Positions 33,155 through 41,737 of a stretch of DNA of 64,000 bases are shown piece after piece. Source of the stretch: WRHT01 sp031550525 (GTDB lineage: Bacteria; Desulfobacterota; Desulfovibrionia; Desulfovibrionales; Desulfovibrionaceae); assembly GCA_031550525.1 (NCBI GenBank), contig JAVBON010000012.1:1-64000 (forward strand). Reading direction: 5' to 3'. The position numbers were made by a program, and so were the translations under genes. The notes under the pieces are model-generated. The model did not search any database. It was given only the letters and a program-made list of their open reading frames with translations, and was not told the origin of the DNA. How positions within the stretch are numbered: the first letter of the stretch is position 1; every line of letters starts with the position of its first letter.

Positions 33155-35194
33155 ATGCCCGTAAAAAATGAGCCACGCCATATAAAACTGTTGCCGCCGG
33201 AACTGCGCGACCAAATCGCCGCTGGCGAGGTGGTGGAGCGCCCCGCAAGCGTGCTTAAAGAATTGCTCGAGAACAGTCTGGACGCCGGAGCCGATGAGAT
33301 AGCCGTAACAGTTGAAGACGGAGGACAAAGTTATCTGGCCGTGCAGGACAACGGCCATGGCATTGCCGCCGATGAGCTGGAACTGGCTGTAACCAGCCAT
33401 GCCACCAGCAAGATACACTCGTTTGCGGAGTTGTTGCGGGTTGCCAGTTATGGCTTTAGGGGCGAGGCCTTGCCCAGCATAGGCTCGGTTGCGCGCCTGC
33501 GGGTCCGCAGCCTGCGCGAGGGCTTGGAAAACGGCACAGAAGGGCGCTTTGTGGAGATAGAGCACGGCAAGATTATAGGCCGTGGCGCGGCTGCTCTTAA
33601 CAAAGGAACCATGGTGGAAGTGCGCGATTTGTTTTCCAACGTGCCTGCCCGCCTCAAGTTTTTGAAAAACAACACCACCGAGCTTAAACGCTGCCAGGAG
33701 GTGGTCTTGCGTCTGGCCCTTGCCAATACGCAGGCGGCTTTTTTATTGCAGGCCGGAAAACGTGAAATTTACAACTTCGCCAAAGGCGAAAGTCTGGCTC
33801 AACGCCTGGCCCGCATTTGGCCGCCGCAGGTTTGCGCCGAGCTTGCCCCCTTCGCTCTGGAGCGTAACGGCATAAGCGTGCGCGGGCTGGCCTCGCACCC
33901 CAGATCCGCCCAGCCGCGCGGCGACCGTATGTTTTTTTACGTAAACGGGCGCTCGGTAAACGATAGGCTTTTGCAAAGGGCGGCGCGCGAGGCCTACAAG
34001 GGCAGGCTTCTGGCTCGCGAATACCCGCAAATTGTGCTTTTTTTGAATATGGACCCTGAAGAGGTGGATGTAAACGTGCACCCGGCCAAAAGCGAGGTGC
34101 GTTTCAGAGACGAGCGCTCTGTATTTGGCGCGGTGCTGCGGGCTGTTGAAGGCGCGTTGTCTTCTCTGGCCTTTTCGCCGGATGAAGATACCGCGCCTCG
34201 TGCCGCTGGCGCGGAGCAGGGCAGTATTGTTTTTGCCCCGCTTTATTCCGGCCAGCCGGAAGGAACTGTGGGCGGCGCTGACACTCAGGCAGATCCAAAT
34301 GTAAATTCCCGCGTCAGCTATTCAGGCGTTGCGGATGCTTTAACGCTTGCGTCCCAACGACCGCAAGGCTTTTGGGGTTCTTTGGATAACCCTTCCATCA
34401 TCTCCGCCAGACCTTACGAAGCGCCTCCTTCCATGGAAGATTTGCTGTTAGATGATGCGAATGCCTCTTGGAGCGCCCTGCGCGAGCCTGCCGCCGATTT
34501 TGGCACGGCCGATGCCAACAGCGCGGCGAAATATGCCGGAAGTGCCGGAGGAGAGGCGCATTCGCCTGAGCCTGCGCATTCAGCCGGTAACACGCCATAT
34601 ATAGCCACCGGGCAGAGTAAAATATTTGCCGCAACTGCCGTTTTGCCCGGCGGTTTTACCTATATGGGGCAGGTGGCGGATACCTATCTGGTGCTTATGC
34701 GCGACAGCCAGCTTTTATTGCTGGATCAGCACGCCGTGCACGAGCGCATACTGGTTAACAGAATTAAGGCCGAGGCAGGCAGCGGGCAAAGCCAACTACT
34801 AGCCTTGCCGGTGGAGATGCGCCTGCACCCCGCTGAATACGAGCATTTGCAGCAAATTTGGGGCGATTTGTCCGGGCTGGGCTTTTCGTTGGCTCTGCCT
34901 TCGTCTTCGTTGCTGCAAATCAAGGGCATTCCGCCCCTGCTGGGTTTGGGCGAGGCCAGGGAGTTTTTGCGTGACGCCATGGCTGATAAAGGCTCCGGCA
35001 TAAACGCCTTGTTGAACATGATGGCTTGCAAGGGGGCGATAAAGGCGGGGCAGCGCCTGAGCCTTGACGAGGCCCTTGGCCTTATACACAAGTGGCTGCA
35101 AACGCCGGAACGCGAGTTTTGCCCGCACGGCCGCCCGGCAGTGCTGGTGCTGGGCGAGCGCGAGCTTGAGAAAATGTTCAAGCGTAGCAGCTAG
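33155..35194 (+). CDS. mutL: DNA mismatch repair protein MutL
   Basis: A 679-residue MutL. The N-terminal GHKL ATPase has IAAGEVVERPASVLKELLEN, DNGHGIAADEL, TSKIHSFAEL and GFRGEALPSIGSVA. A transducer domain follows (RGDRMFFYVNGRSVNDRLLQRAAREAYKG, DVNVHPAKSEVRF), then a long variable linker (about 370-500) and the C-terminal dimerisation domain (YMGQVADTYLVL, LLLLDQHAVHERILVNR, CPHGRPAVLVLGERELEKMFKR). The endonuclease motif DQHAxxER is visible as DQHAVHER, and CPHGRP is present. MutL therefore probably nicks DNA itself. The ATG at 33155 is preferred, with a weak Shine-Dalgarno; a TTG 32 codons upstream is in frame. Confidence 0.95.
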   Translation: MPVKNEPRHIKLLPPELRDQIAAGEVVERPASVLKELLENSLDAGADEIAVTVEDGGQSYLAVQDNGHGIAADELELAVTSHATSKIHSFAELLRVASYGFRGEALPSIGSVARLRVRSLREGLENGTEGRFVEIEHGKIIGRGAAALNKGTMVEVRDLFSNVPARLKFLKNNTTELKRCQEVVLRLALANTQAAFLLQAGKREIYNFAKGESLAQRLARIWPPQVCAELAPFALERNGISVRGLASHPRSAQPRGDRMFFYVNGRSVNDRLLQRAAREAYKGRLLAREYPQIVLFLNMDPEEVDVNVHPAKSEVRFRDERSVFGAVLRAVEGALSSLAFSPDEDTAPRAAGAEQGSIVFAPLYSGQPEGTVGGADTQADPNVNSRVSYSGVADALTLASQRPQGFWGSLDNPSIISARPYEAPPSMEDLLLDDANASWSALREPAADFGTADANSAAKYAGSAGGEAHSPEPAHSAGNTPYIATGQSKIFAATAVLPGGFTYMGQVADTYLVLMRDSQLLLLDQHAVHERILVNRIKAEAGSGQSQLLALPVEMRLHPAEYEHLQQIWGDLSGLGFSLALPSSSLLQIKGIPPLLGLGEAREFLRDAMADKGSGINALLNMMACKGAIKAGQRLSLDEALGLIHKWLQTPEREFCPHGRPAVLVLGERELEKMFKRSS

Positions 35195-35321
35195 ACATTG
35201 ATTAGGCTTGGTACACCACCGTCTTTTTGCCTTGCCATTGCTGCAAGAGCAAAAACTTTTGCAAGGCCGCCACGCCTTGGGCACGGGCCTCAGGCGCGCC
35301 GTGTCAGGCAGGCTTGCTTTA

Positions 35322-35418
35322 GGGCGTGTTAGCAATCACATGCAGTAAGAGCATGCTACCCGCATAAAAAGTCTTCTTCCTTGCGAGAGAACAAAATCAC
35401 TCTGAATGCCGACACAAC
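35322..35418. mobile_element. MITE-like repeat, family B, degenerate/deleted copy
   Basis: The right 60 bp (CTTCCTTGCGAGAGAACAAA ... CTGAATGCCGACACAAC) match the right part of the copy at 38869-39015. The left end (GGGCGTGTTAGCAATC) matches the family terminal repeat only loosely, and the middle is shortened. It ends exactly at the CTA that forms the stop codon (TAG, minus strand) of the neighbouring dehydrogenase gene. Confidence 0.55.
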
Positions 35419-36384
35419 CTAATCCGACCGCGCAATGTTTACCGGCCTGCCTTCCAAATAGTTTTGCAGGTTGCTAAAAACCTCTTGCATAAGTCTGGTG
35501 CGGGCCTCCACGCTTGCCCAGCCGTAATGCGGGGTAATGAGCACGCCCGGCAGGTCAAGCAACGGGTTGCTGGGCAGCATTGGCTCCACGCCCACAACAT
35601 CCAGCCCGGCCCCTGCCAGTCTGTTGTTTTTTATGGCTGCGGCCAGGTCTTTTTCGTTAATCAACGGGCCTCTGGCCGTATTTATAAGAAAGGCGCTTTT
35701 TTTCATTCCGCCTAGCAGCGCGGCGTTGACCATGCCTGTGTTTTCCGGCGTAAGCGGGCAGTGCAGGCTTATAAAGTCCGCCTGAGCGAATAGCTCTTGC
35801 AGCCCCACAAAAGCGAAATTCGGGTAGGGTGGGGCGTTTTTGGGGCGCGGCGTATGGGCCAGCACCCGCATGCCAAAGGCGTTGGCCACCTCGGCCACCT
35901 TGCGGCCTATATGCCCGAACCCGACAACGCCCATGGTTTTTCCGGCCAGCTCAATAACCGGATGTTTCCAAAAGCAAAAGTACTTGCTGTTTATCCATTC
36001 GCCTTCGGCCACGGCCTTGGCGTGCTCCACCACGTGATTGGTAAATTCCAGCATGAACGAAAAAACCAGCTGCACCACGGCGTCGGTGGAATAATTGGGC
36101 ACGTTGGTCACGGTTATGCCGCGCCCGGCAGCGGCTTTTACGTCTATATGGTTATAGCCGGTGGCTATGCTGCCTATGTATTTAAGGGCAGGCGAGGCCT
36201 CAATATGCTCACGCGTAAGGGTTACTTTATTTGTAAGCACAATGTCGGCCCGCGCAATGCGTTTAATTACCTCTTCCGGCCTAGTGAGGTCGTGGCGCGT
36301 GTAACGGCCCAGGGCGGAAAAATCCGGCCAGATTATATCGTAGCCTACGCCGCCGCCGTCCAAGAGAACGATGTTATGATCCAT
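35419..36384 (-). CDS. D-2-hydroxyacid dehydrogenase (glycerate dehydrogenase-like)
   Basis: A 321-residue NAD-dependent D-isomer-specific dehydrogenase. NAD-binding GVVGFGHIGRKVAEVANAFG (about 145-164), catalytic Arg in NTARGPLINEKDL, Glu in VEPMLPSNPL and His in ITPHYGWAS are all present. The N-terminal DGGGVGYDIIWPDF and WKHPVIELAGKTMG resemble hydroxypyruvate reductase/glycerate dehydrogenase more than lactate dehydrogenase. The substrate is not proven. GGAGCAGACA lies before the ATG at 36384. Its stop codon coincides with the end of a degenerate MITE-like repeat. It diverges from the YhaM-like gene. Confidence 0.88.
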   Translation of the reverse strand: MDHNIVLLDGGGVGYDIIWPDFSALGRYTRHDLTRPEEVIKRIARADIVLTNKVTLTREHIEASPALKYIGSIATGYNHIDVKAAAGRGITVTNVPNYSTDAVVQLVFSFMLEFTNHVVEHAKAVAEGEWINSKYFCFWKHPVIELAGKTMGVVGFGHIGRKVAEVANAFGMRVLAHTPRPKNAPPYPNFAFVGLQELFAQADFISLHCPLTPENTGMVNAALLGGMKKSAFLINTARGPLINEKDLAAAIKNNRLAGAGLDVVGVEPMLPSNPLLDLPGVLITPHYGWASVEARTRLMQEVFSNLQNYLEGRPVNIARSD

Positions 36385-36545
36385 TGTCTGCTCCGTGCAC
36401 GTGGCCACGGCGTTTTGCTTCTGTTGCCCGTGGCCCGCTTCGCTTTATTCTATACTTTTAGCGCGATGTCTGGCAAATTATAGCAGTTTTTAAGGAATAG
36501 CCATACCATTTTTGTTTGATTTTATTGAAAATAACGGCACCTGCA

Positions 36546-37583
36546 ATGGATAAAAAACAGTTTATAAGCGAGCTTGCGCCGGGCGGCGCGGTGGACGGCC
36601 TGTTCTTGCTGGCCTCCGCCCAGCAAAACCAGGCCCGTAATGGCCCATACTGGCGCATAGAGTTCAGAGATTCCAGCGGAAGCGTTGAAAGTAAGATATG
36701 GAGTCCCCTCAGCCAGAACTACCCCGATCTCAAGGCCGGCAGCATAGCCGAGGTGCAGGGCAGGGTGGTGGTGTACCGCGAGCGCAATGAAATTGCGGTG
36801 GACGCCATGCGCCTCTTGACGGAAGAAGAGGTTAAATCCGTCCATCTTGCGGATTTTATGGCGGCCAGCAGCCGCGATGGCGCGAGCATGCTGGAAGAGC
36901 TGGAGGAGTTGTGCCGTAAAACGTTTACCCACGCCGCCTGGAAAAAATTTTACAAACTGGTGCTGCGTGACGACGAGATAGCCGCCAAGCTTAGTTCCGC
37001 CCCTGCGGCCAAGGGCATGCACCATGCCTATGCCGGTGGACTTTTGGAGCATACCTTGGGGGTATGCCGCGCTGCCATGGCTTTTGCAGACCTGTACCCT
37101 GCCCTGGACCGGCAGGCTCTGCTGGCAGGCGCTCTTTGCCACGATTTGGGCAAAATACGCGAGCTCAGCTCCGGCCTGCTTATTGATTACACCGGCACGG
37201 GACGCCTTATAGGCCATATAAGTCTGGGGGTGGATATGATTGAGCCAGCCCTGCGCAAAAGCGGCCTTGAGGCTGATTTGGCCGAGCATTTGCGGCATAT
37301 GGTGCTCAGCCACCACGGCAGCAGGGAATTTGGCTCGCCATGCCTGCCCGCCACAGCCGAGGCCATGGCCTTGCACTTTGCCGACAATCTGGACGCTAAA
37401 ATGAACCAGATACAAGGCGTGCTGGAAGGGGCGCCGGAAGGCGAGGGCGGTTGGAGCAGTTACGTGCCGGGGTTGGACAGGCATATTTTCAAAGCGCGGC
37501 AAAGCCCAGGCCAGGACGCGCCGCAGGCCGGAAAAGGCAAACCCAAGCAGGAGAGCCAATGTTCATTACTTTTGAAGGAATAG
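36546..37583 (+). CDS. YhaM-like OB-fold/HD 3'-5' exonuclease
   Basis: A 345-residue protein with an N-terminal OB-fold nucleic-acid-binding domain (about 10-95, NGPYWRIEFRDSSGSVESKIW) and an HD phosphohydrolase domain: HHAYAGGLLEHTLGVC, ALCHDLGKIRELS, and HMVLSHHGSREFGSP. This is the layout of YhaM/CBF1-type 3'-5' exoribonucleases. The last ~35 residues are Lys/Gln/Pro-rich. The start at 36546 is chosen as the first methionine with family-like sequence, although its Shine-Dalgarno is weak. The 3' end overlaps tmk by 25 bp, indicating an operon with tmk and the LUD gene. Confidence 0.88.
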   Translation: MDKKQFISELAPGGAVDGLFLLASAQQNQARNGPYWRIEFRDSSGSVESKIWSPLSQNYPDLKAGSIAEVQGRVVVYRERNEIAVDAMRLLTEEEVKSVHLADFMAASSRDGASMLEELEELCRKTFTHAAWKKFYKLVLRDDEIAAKLSSAPAAKGMHHAYAGGLLEHTLGVCRAAMAFADLYPALDRQALLAGALCHDLGKIRELSSGLLIDYTGTGRLIGHISLGVDMIEPALRKSGLEADLAEHLRHMVLSHHGSREFGSPCLPATAEAMALHFADNLDAKMNQIQGVLEGAPEGEGGWSSYVPGLDRHIFKARQSPGQDAPQAGKGKPKQESQCSLLLKE

Positions 37584-38191
37584 AAGGCTCCGGCAAAGGC
37601 ACGGCGATAAAAAAGACGGCCGTCCTGCTTGCGGAGCTTGGCCGCGAGGTTGTGCTGACGCGCGAGCCTGGCGGAAGCGCCTTGGGCGCATCCTTGCGGG
37701 CTGTGTTGCTGGATGCCGCCAATACCGACATTTGCCCCGAGGCCGAGCTTTTCATGTATCTGGCCGACAGAGCGCAGCATGTGCAGCAGGTAATCCGCCC
37801 GGCTTTGGAACAAGGCAAAAGCGTAATTTCAGACCGCTTTGCCGACTCCACCATAGTTTACCAAGGCTATGGTCGCGGGCTGCAAGTGCCGAAGCTGTAC
37901 GATTTGAACGATATTGCCCTGCGCGGCCTGTGGCCTGATTTGACCATAGTGCTGGACCTTGACCCCAAAGTGGGGCTGGAGCGGGCCCGCAGGCGTAATG
38001 CGGAGCTTGGCCTGACCATGGCCGAAGGGCGCTTTGAGGCCGAGTCTCTGGCTTTTCACACCCGCGTGCGCGAGGGCTACCGGCATTGGGCCGGAGAACA
38101 TGCTTCAAGAATCACACTGGTGGACGCTTCCGGCAGTGAGGAAGAGGTATTTGCCAGAATAACCAAAGTGATACGCGAGAAACTGCAATAA
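37559..38191 (+). CDS. tmk: Thymidylate kinase
   Basis: A 210-residue dTMP kinase: P-loop FEGIEGSGKGTAIKK (about 4-18), DR motif SDRFADSTIVYQGYGRGL, TREPGGSALG and a LID-like region RARRRNAELGLTMAEGRFEAE. It phosphorylates dTMP to dTDP for DNA synthesis. AGGAG lies just before the ATG, inside the upstream gene. Second in a yhaM-like/tmk/LUD operon. Confidence 0.95.
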   Translation: MFITFEGIEGSGKGTAIKKTAVLLAELGREVVLTREPGGSALGASLRAVLLDAANTDICPEAELFMYLADRAQHVQQVIRPALEQGKSVISDRFADSTIVYQGYGRGLQVPKLYDLNDIALRGLWPDLTIVLDLDPKVGLERARRRNAELGLTMAEGRFEAESLAFHTRVREGYRHWAGEHASRITLVDASGSEEEVFARITKVIREKLQ

Positions 38192-38209
38192 ACCGCATCT
38201 GGAGGAGAC

Positions 38210-38869
38210 ATGAGCGCGCAAACTAATGGCGGAGAGGTATTGTGGGAAATACGCCTGGCGGAAGTAGCCGGAGCGTTGAAAGAAAACGGGTTTGGCGTGG
38301 ATGTGCTGCCCAGCCTTAAAAGCGCCGTGGAGTTTTTTAAAATCACGCTGCTGCCGCGTTTTGCGCCTGCCAGCGTGGCCGTTGGCGGGTCGGAGACCGT
38401 CACGCGCAGTGGTGTTTACGATATTTTGCGCGCCGCGCCGCTGGAGTTTTTTAACCCCTACGATCCGGCTCTTACCCCGGCGCAGGCCATGGAGGCACGC
38501 CGCAAAGGCCTGAATGCGGATTTGTTCGTCTGTTCGTCCAACGCCGTAACGCGCGACGGCAGGCTGCTTAACCTTGACGGCATGGGCAACAGGGTAGCCT
38601 CCATAACCTTCGGCCCCAAGCAAGTAGTGCTTTTTGTGGGCAGAAATAAAATTTGCGCTGATTTTGACGCGGCGGTAGCTCGCATACACGAGCTTGCTGC
38701 CCCAGCCAACGCCATACGCCTTAACCGCAAAACACCCTGCGTTAAAACCGGCTCCTGTATGAATTGCAAATCCCCAGAGCGGGTTTGCGCAAGCTGGGTA
38801 ATGACGGCAAAAAGCATTGTGCCGGGCAGAATTCATGTTTTGCTTATTAATGAAGATGCAGGCTACTAG
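38210..38869 (+). CDS. LUD-domain (LutC/YkgG-like) protein
   Basis: A 219-residue LUD-superfamily protein related to the lactate-utilisation subunit LutC and DUF162 proteins: VAVGGSETVTRSGVYDIL, DLFVCSSNAVTRDGRLLNLD and MGNRVASITFGPKQVVLFVG. The C-terminal cysteines (TPCVKTGSCMNCKSPERVC) may bind a metal or cluster. Stand-alone members of this family are common in Desulfovibrio and largely uncharacterised. TCTGGAGGAG precedes the start. It follows tmk by 18 bp. Its TAG stop (38867-38869) abuts the left end of a family B repeat. Confidence 0.85.
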   Translation: MSAQTNGGEVLWEIRLAEVAGALKENGFGVDVLPSLKSAVEFFKITLLPRFAPASVAVGGSETVTRSGVYDILRAAPLEFFNPYDPALTPAQAMEARRKGLNADLFVCSSNAVTRDGRLLNLDGMGNRVASITFGPKQVVLFVGRNKICADFDAAVARIHELAAPANAIRLNRKTPCVKTGSCMNCKSPERVCASWVMTAKSIVPGRIHVLLINEDAGY

Positions 38870-39015
38870 GTTGTGTTGACATTCAGGCGCTCTTGTCCTC
38901 TGGCTGTATTAGCAAGGCTTTGCACCTCAGCCGAATACCGTAAGAGTATACTCTTTCGGTTCAAAGCCTTGTTTCCTTGCCAGATAACAAAATCACTCTT
39001 AATGTCGACACAACC
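38869..39015. mobile_element. MITE-like repeat, family B, copy 1
   Basis: A 147-bp element with ends GGTTGTGTTGACATTCAGG (left) and AATGTCGACACAACC (right) in inverted orientation and a central perfect palindrome AGAGTATACTCT. Its reverse complement matches the copy at 51554-51699 at close to 90% by eye. It lies immediately after the LUD gene's TAG and before the operon terminator. Confidence 0.8.
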
Positions 39016-39040
39016 CAAGTCAATGCAACCGAACTGAAAA

Positions 39041-39070
39041 ACGGCCCGCTGTAAAATGCGGGCCGTTTTT
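39041..39070 (+). terminator. Terminator of the yhaM-tmk-LUD operon
   Basis: ACGGCCCGC...GCGGGCCGT forms a stem (39041-39066) followed by TTTTT. Confidence 0.8.
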
Positions 39071-39078
39071 GTAAATAG

Positions 39079-39107
39079 AATACCCCCTGCTCTGCGTGGG
39101 GTTCTTT
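39079..39107 (-). terminator. Possible terminator for the sugar transferase operon
   Basis: ACCCCCTGC...GCGTGGGGT (39082-39102) forms a hairpin with T-rich sequence on both sides, in the gap after the miaA-wbaP-like operon, which runs towards it. About 135 bp separate it from that operon's stop codon; nothing else is evident there. Confidence 0.45.
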
Positions 39108-39240
39108 TTCGCTACTTCTGTTAAAGCGGTAGTTTTATACAAATTGCAAGACGGAAGGGAACGGTAGAGCATTTAATATTAGAGCGCCAACGCGCGTATT
39201 GCCCATAAGCGCCCGGGCTTGAAGCCCATGACTACACTAT

Positions 39241-40650
39241 CTAGTAGGCGCCCTCGCTGCGCAGGGCGGCGGGAGCCGTGCGCACCAGAATGTAAATATC
39301 CAGCCATACCGACCAGTTGGCAATGTAGTATTCGTCCAGCGCAACCCGTGCGGCGTAGCTCACGTTGTTGCGGCCGGAAACCTGCCATAAACCAGTTACG
39401 CCTGGCTTTACCTTTATATAGGTGCTGTAGGATGCGCCATAGCGCGGAATTTCCTGCGCTATTATGGGGCGCGGGCCTACCAGGCTCATGTTGCCCCAAA
39501 AAACGTTTATTATTTGCGGCAATTCGTCCAGGCTGAATTTGCGCAGAAAACGCCCGGCTCTGGTTATGCGCGGGTCGTTTTTCAGCTTCTGGTCACGCTC
39601 CCACTCCTCGCGCATTTCAGGTTTTTCTTCCAGAATTTTTCTGAGCATCTCGCCTGAATTTTTGTACATTGTGCGGAACTTCCAAATGCGTATCTCGCGC
39701 CCGCCGTAACCAAGGCGGGTGTGCCGGTAAAAGCCGGAGCCGGGGCTGTCCAGCCGCACAATGACATATATGCACAAAATAAGCGGCAGCAAAACAGGCA
39801 GCAGCATTACGGCAAGCAGTAAATCAACGGCGCGCTTCATGCGCACCCTGTAAGGGTCAAGCAGGTTTTGTCTGAGGCTCAAGGCCAGTTGCCCGCAAAA
39901 TGAAGCAACCCGTACCGAAAGCCGCATATTAAAGGCGCTCTCCGGCAGCAGCAGTATTTTGCTGAAGTTGTCCGTTACGGCCGAAAAGAGTTTTTGCTGC
40001 TGCGCGGCGGACATTTTATCCATTGCCACAATTGCTATTACATCGGAGCGCTGCTTTTTAAGCTCGCGCATCTGCTTTTTTATTTCTTTTGGCGAGGTTG
40101 CCAAGGTGACAAACTCAAACCAGTTTTTACCCGGCGTTTCGGCAAGGGTACAGGCTGCAACCGGGTTGAAACCTTTTTGTTTGTTATGCAGCAGATGCTT
40201 GTAATAATGCTTTATTACATTAGGGTGCCCGAAAATAATCGCCGGGTAGCCCCACCATGAAAAACGCGAAAAAAGTTTTTCAGCAAAATAACGAAAAAGA
40301 GGCACGCTGAACAGCGCGATGCACCACGAGCCAACCAGTATTACGCGCGAGTATACTTCGGCGCGTTGGCTTACAAGCAGAAGAGCCCCGATAAAAAGAA
40401 AACCCAAGCTTGTGGCTGTAGTAGCGCGCTTTAAAAATTCCGGTCTTGGTATTATTATGCCGGGGTATAAGGACAAGACGGCATAAAGAGGTATGAAAAA
40501 GAACAGTAATGGGAGTATGCGCATATAAACCGACGGCACTATATGCGCAGGCCACATGGTTCGCAACGTGTAGGCCAGCATGCAGGCTGTCAAAAGCGCG
40601 GCAAGGTCGGCTAGCGCCAGTGCCAGCAGTGTGGGGCGAAATGTTCGCAT
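39241..40650 (-). CDS. Undecaprenyl-phosphate sugar phosphotransferase (WbaP/PNPT type)
   Basis: A 469-residue polyprenyl-phosphate hexose-1-phosphate transferase. Four or five N-terminal membrane helices (residues 1-130), a soluble CoA-binding-like middle domain and a membrane hairpin (VDLLLAVMLLPVLLPLILCI) precede the catalytic domain. That domain has PGSGFYRHTRLGYGGR, WKFRTM, DPRITRAGRFLRKFSLDELPQ, MSLVGPRP and KPGVTGLWQVSGRNNVSY, all typical. It starts exopolysaccharide or O-antigen synthesis by loading the first sugar phosphate on undecaprenyl phosphate. The sugar is unknown (galactose in WbaP). It starts 3 bp after the miaA stop. Confidence 0.92.
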   Translation of the reverse strand: MRTFRPTLLALALADLAALLTACMLAYTLRTMWPAHIVPSVYMRILPLLFFFIPLYAVLSLYPGIIIPRPEFLKRATTATSLGFLFIGALLLVSQRAEVYSRVILVGSWCIALFSVPLFRYFAEKLFSRFSWWGYPAIIFGHPNVIKHYYKHLLHNKQKGFNPVAACTLAETPGKNWFEFVTLATSPKEIKKQMRELKKQRSDVIAIVAMDKMSAAQQQKLFSAVTDNFSKILLLPESAFNMRLSVRVASFCGQLALSLRQNLLDPYRVRMKRAVDLLLAVMLLPVLLPLILCIYVIVRLDSPGSGFYRHTRLGYGGREIRIWKFRTMYKNSGEMLRKILEEKPEMREEWERDQKLKNDPRITRAGRFLRKFSLDELPQIINVFWGNMSLVGPRPIIAQEIPRYGASYSTYIKVKPGVTGLWQVSGRNNVSYAARVALDEYYIANWSVWLDIYILVRTAPAALRSEGAY

Positions 40651-40653
40651 GGT

Positions 40654-41577
40654 TTATCCCTGCGTAATGGTCAAGTTTTTTATCATTCGCAATATGCCGT
40701 TATAATTGTCTTTCTCAATCCAGCGCAGGTCGGGCTCACCCCTAAACCAGGTTAACTGCCGTTTGGCGTAAGCCCTTGTATTTTTATACCACAAGTCTTT
40801 TGCTTCGCCAATGGTCAATTCTCCGGCTAGCGCCCGGAAGAGCTCGGCGCAGCCTATACCGCTCCAGCCAGGCGCTTTTGGGTCCGCGCAATGCCGCAAG
40901 GCGGCTTTGGCTTCTTCCAGCGCTCCATTATCCAGCATTACGTCAATGCGGCGGCGCAACACAGGTTCCAGCTCTTTCAGGGTAGCGCCCAGCCCCAGGT
41001 ATAAATAGCGTAAATCCCGCTTTCCGCTCTGGCTTTGATGCCACCAGGTAAGGTTTTTGCCGGTGGCTTCGGCTACTTCCATGGCTCTTGTAATGCGTTG
41101 GCGATCGTTGGGGTGAATTTTGGCCGCGTAATCCGGGTCCAAATTACGCAGGCTGTCGTACAAGGCATGGCTGCCAAGCTCGCGGCATTGTTCCTGCCAT
41201 TTTTGGCGCACCTCGCGCGGCACGGGTGGAATATCGGCTATGCCATGCATAAGTGCGCGAAAGTAAAGGCCTGTTCCGCCTGTTACTATGGGAATTTTGC
41301 CTTGCCGCAACACTTCATCAATACAGGCCGACGCTTTTTGGGCGTATTGCCCAGCGCTCATTTTTTGGGTGGCCGGCAGGCAACCGTAAAGCAAATGCGG
41401 GCAAAGCGCGGTTTCATCGGGGCCGGGTTGCGCGGTTATTATAGGAAAATCGGCATAAAACTGTCGCGAGTCGGCGTTTATTACAACTCCGTCCAGTTCA
41501 TGCCCCAATTTGGCGGCCAGTGCGCTTTTGCCGCTGCCTGTAGCCCCGGCCAAGCATATTATTTTTATTTCAGACAT
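40654..41577 (-). CDS. miaA: tRNA dimethylallyltransferase
   Basis: A 307-residue MiaA: P-loop LAGATGSGKSALAAKL (about 8-23), NADSRQFYADFPIITAQP, IVTGGTGLYFRALMHG and IHPNDRQRITRAMEV. It prenylates A37 of tRNAs reading UNN codons. The start at 41577 (MSEIKIICLAGATGSGKS) is chosen because upstream codons run into the AT-rich promoter region shared with sahR. No strong Shine-Dalgarno is seen. First gene of a two-gene operon with the sugar transferase. Confidence 0.94.
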   Translation of the reverse strand: MSEIKIICLAGATGSGKSALAAKLGHELDGVVINADSRQFYADFPIITAQPGPDETALCPHLLYGCLPATQKMSAGQYAQKASACIDEVLRQGKIPIVTGGTGLYFRALMHGIADIPPVPREVRQKWQEQCRELGSHALYDSLRNLDPDYAAKIHPNDRQRITRAMEVAEATGKNLTWWHQSQSGKRDLRYLYLGLGATLKELEPVLRRRIDVMLDNGALEEAKAALRHCADPKAPGWSGIGCAELFRALAGELTIGEAKDLWYKNTRAYAKRQLTWFRGEPDLRWIEKDNYNGILRMIKNLTITQG

Positions 41578-41689
41578 GTTGTTGTGCATATTATGGTAAA
41601 AATAGGAGTATATCATGCCAATTATTGTTTTATCAAATAATTGTATTAAAAAATCCACTATTGCCTTGATTTGAATAAGTTGATGTTGT

Positions 41690-41710
41690 ATATCAATATT
41701 TATTGATTTA
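41690..41710 (+). promoter_or_regulatory. Candidate SahR operator upstream of sahR-ahcY
   Basis: ATATCAATATTTATTGATTTA has opposed half-sites (ATATCA and TTGAT) and matches 16 of 21 positions of a site at 52968-52988 upstream of metF. It lies 27 bp before the sahR start in the shared miaA/sahR promoter region. Confidence 0.55.
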
Positions 41711-41737
41711 AATGTATGCACGGAGTGAAATATAAGT

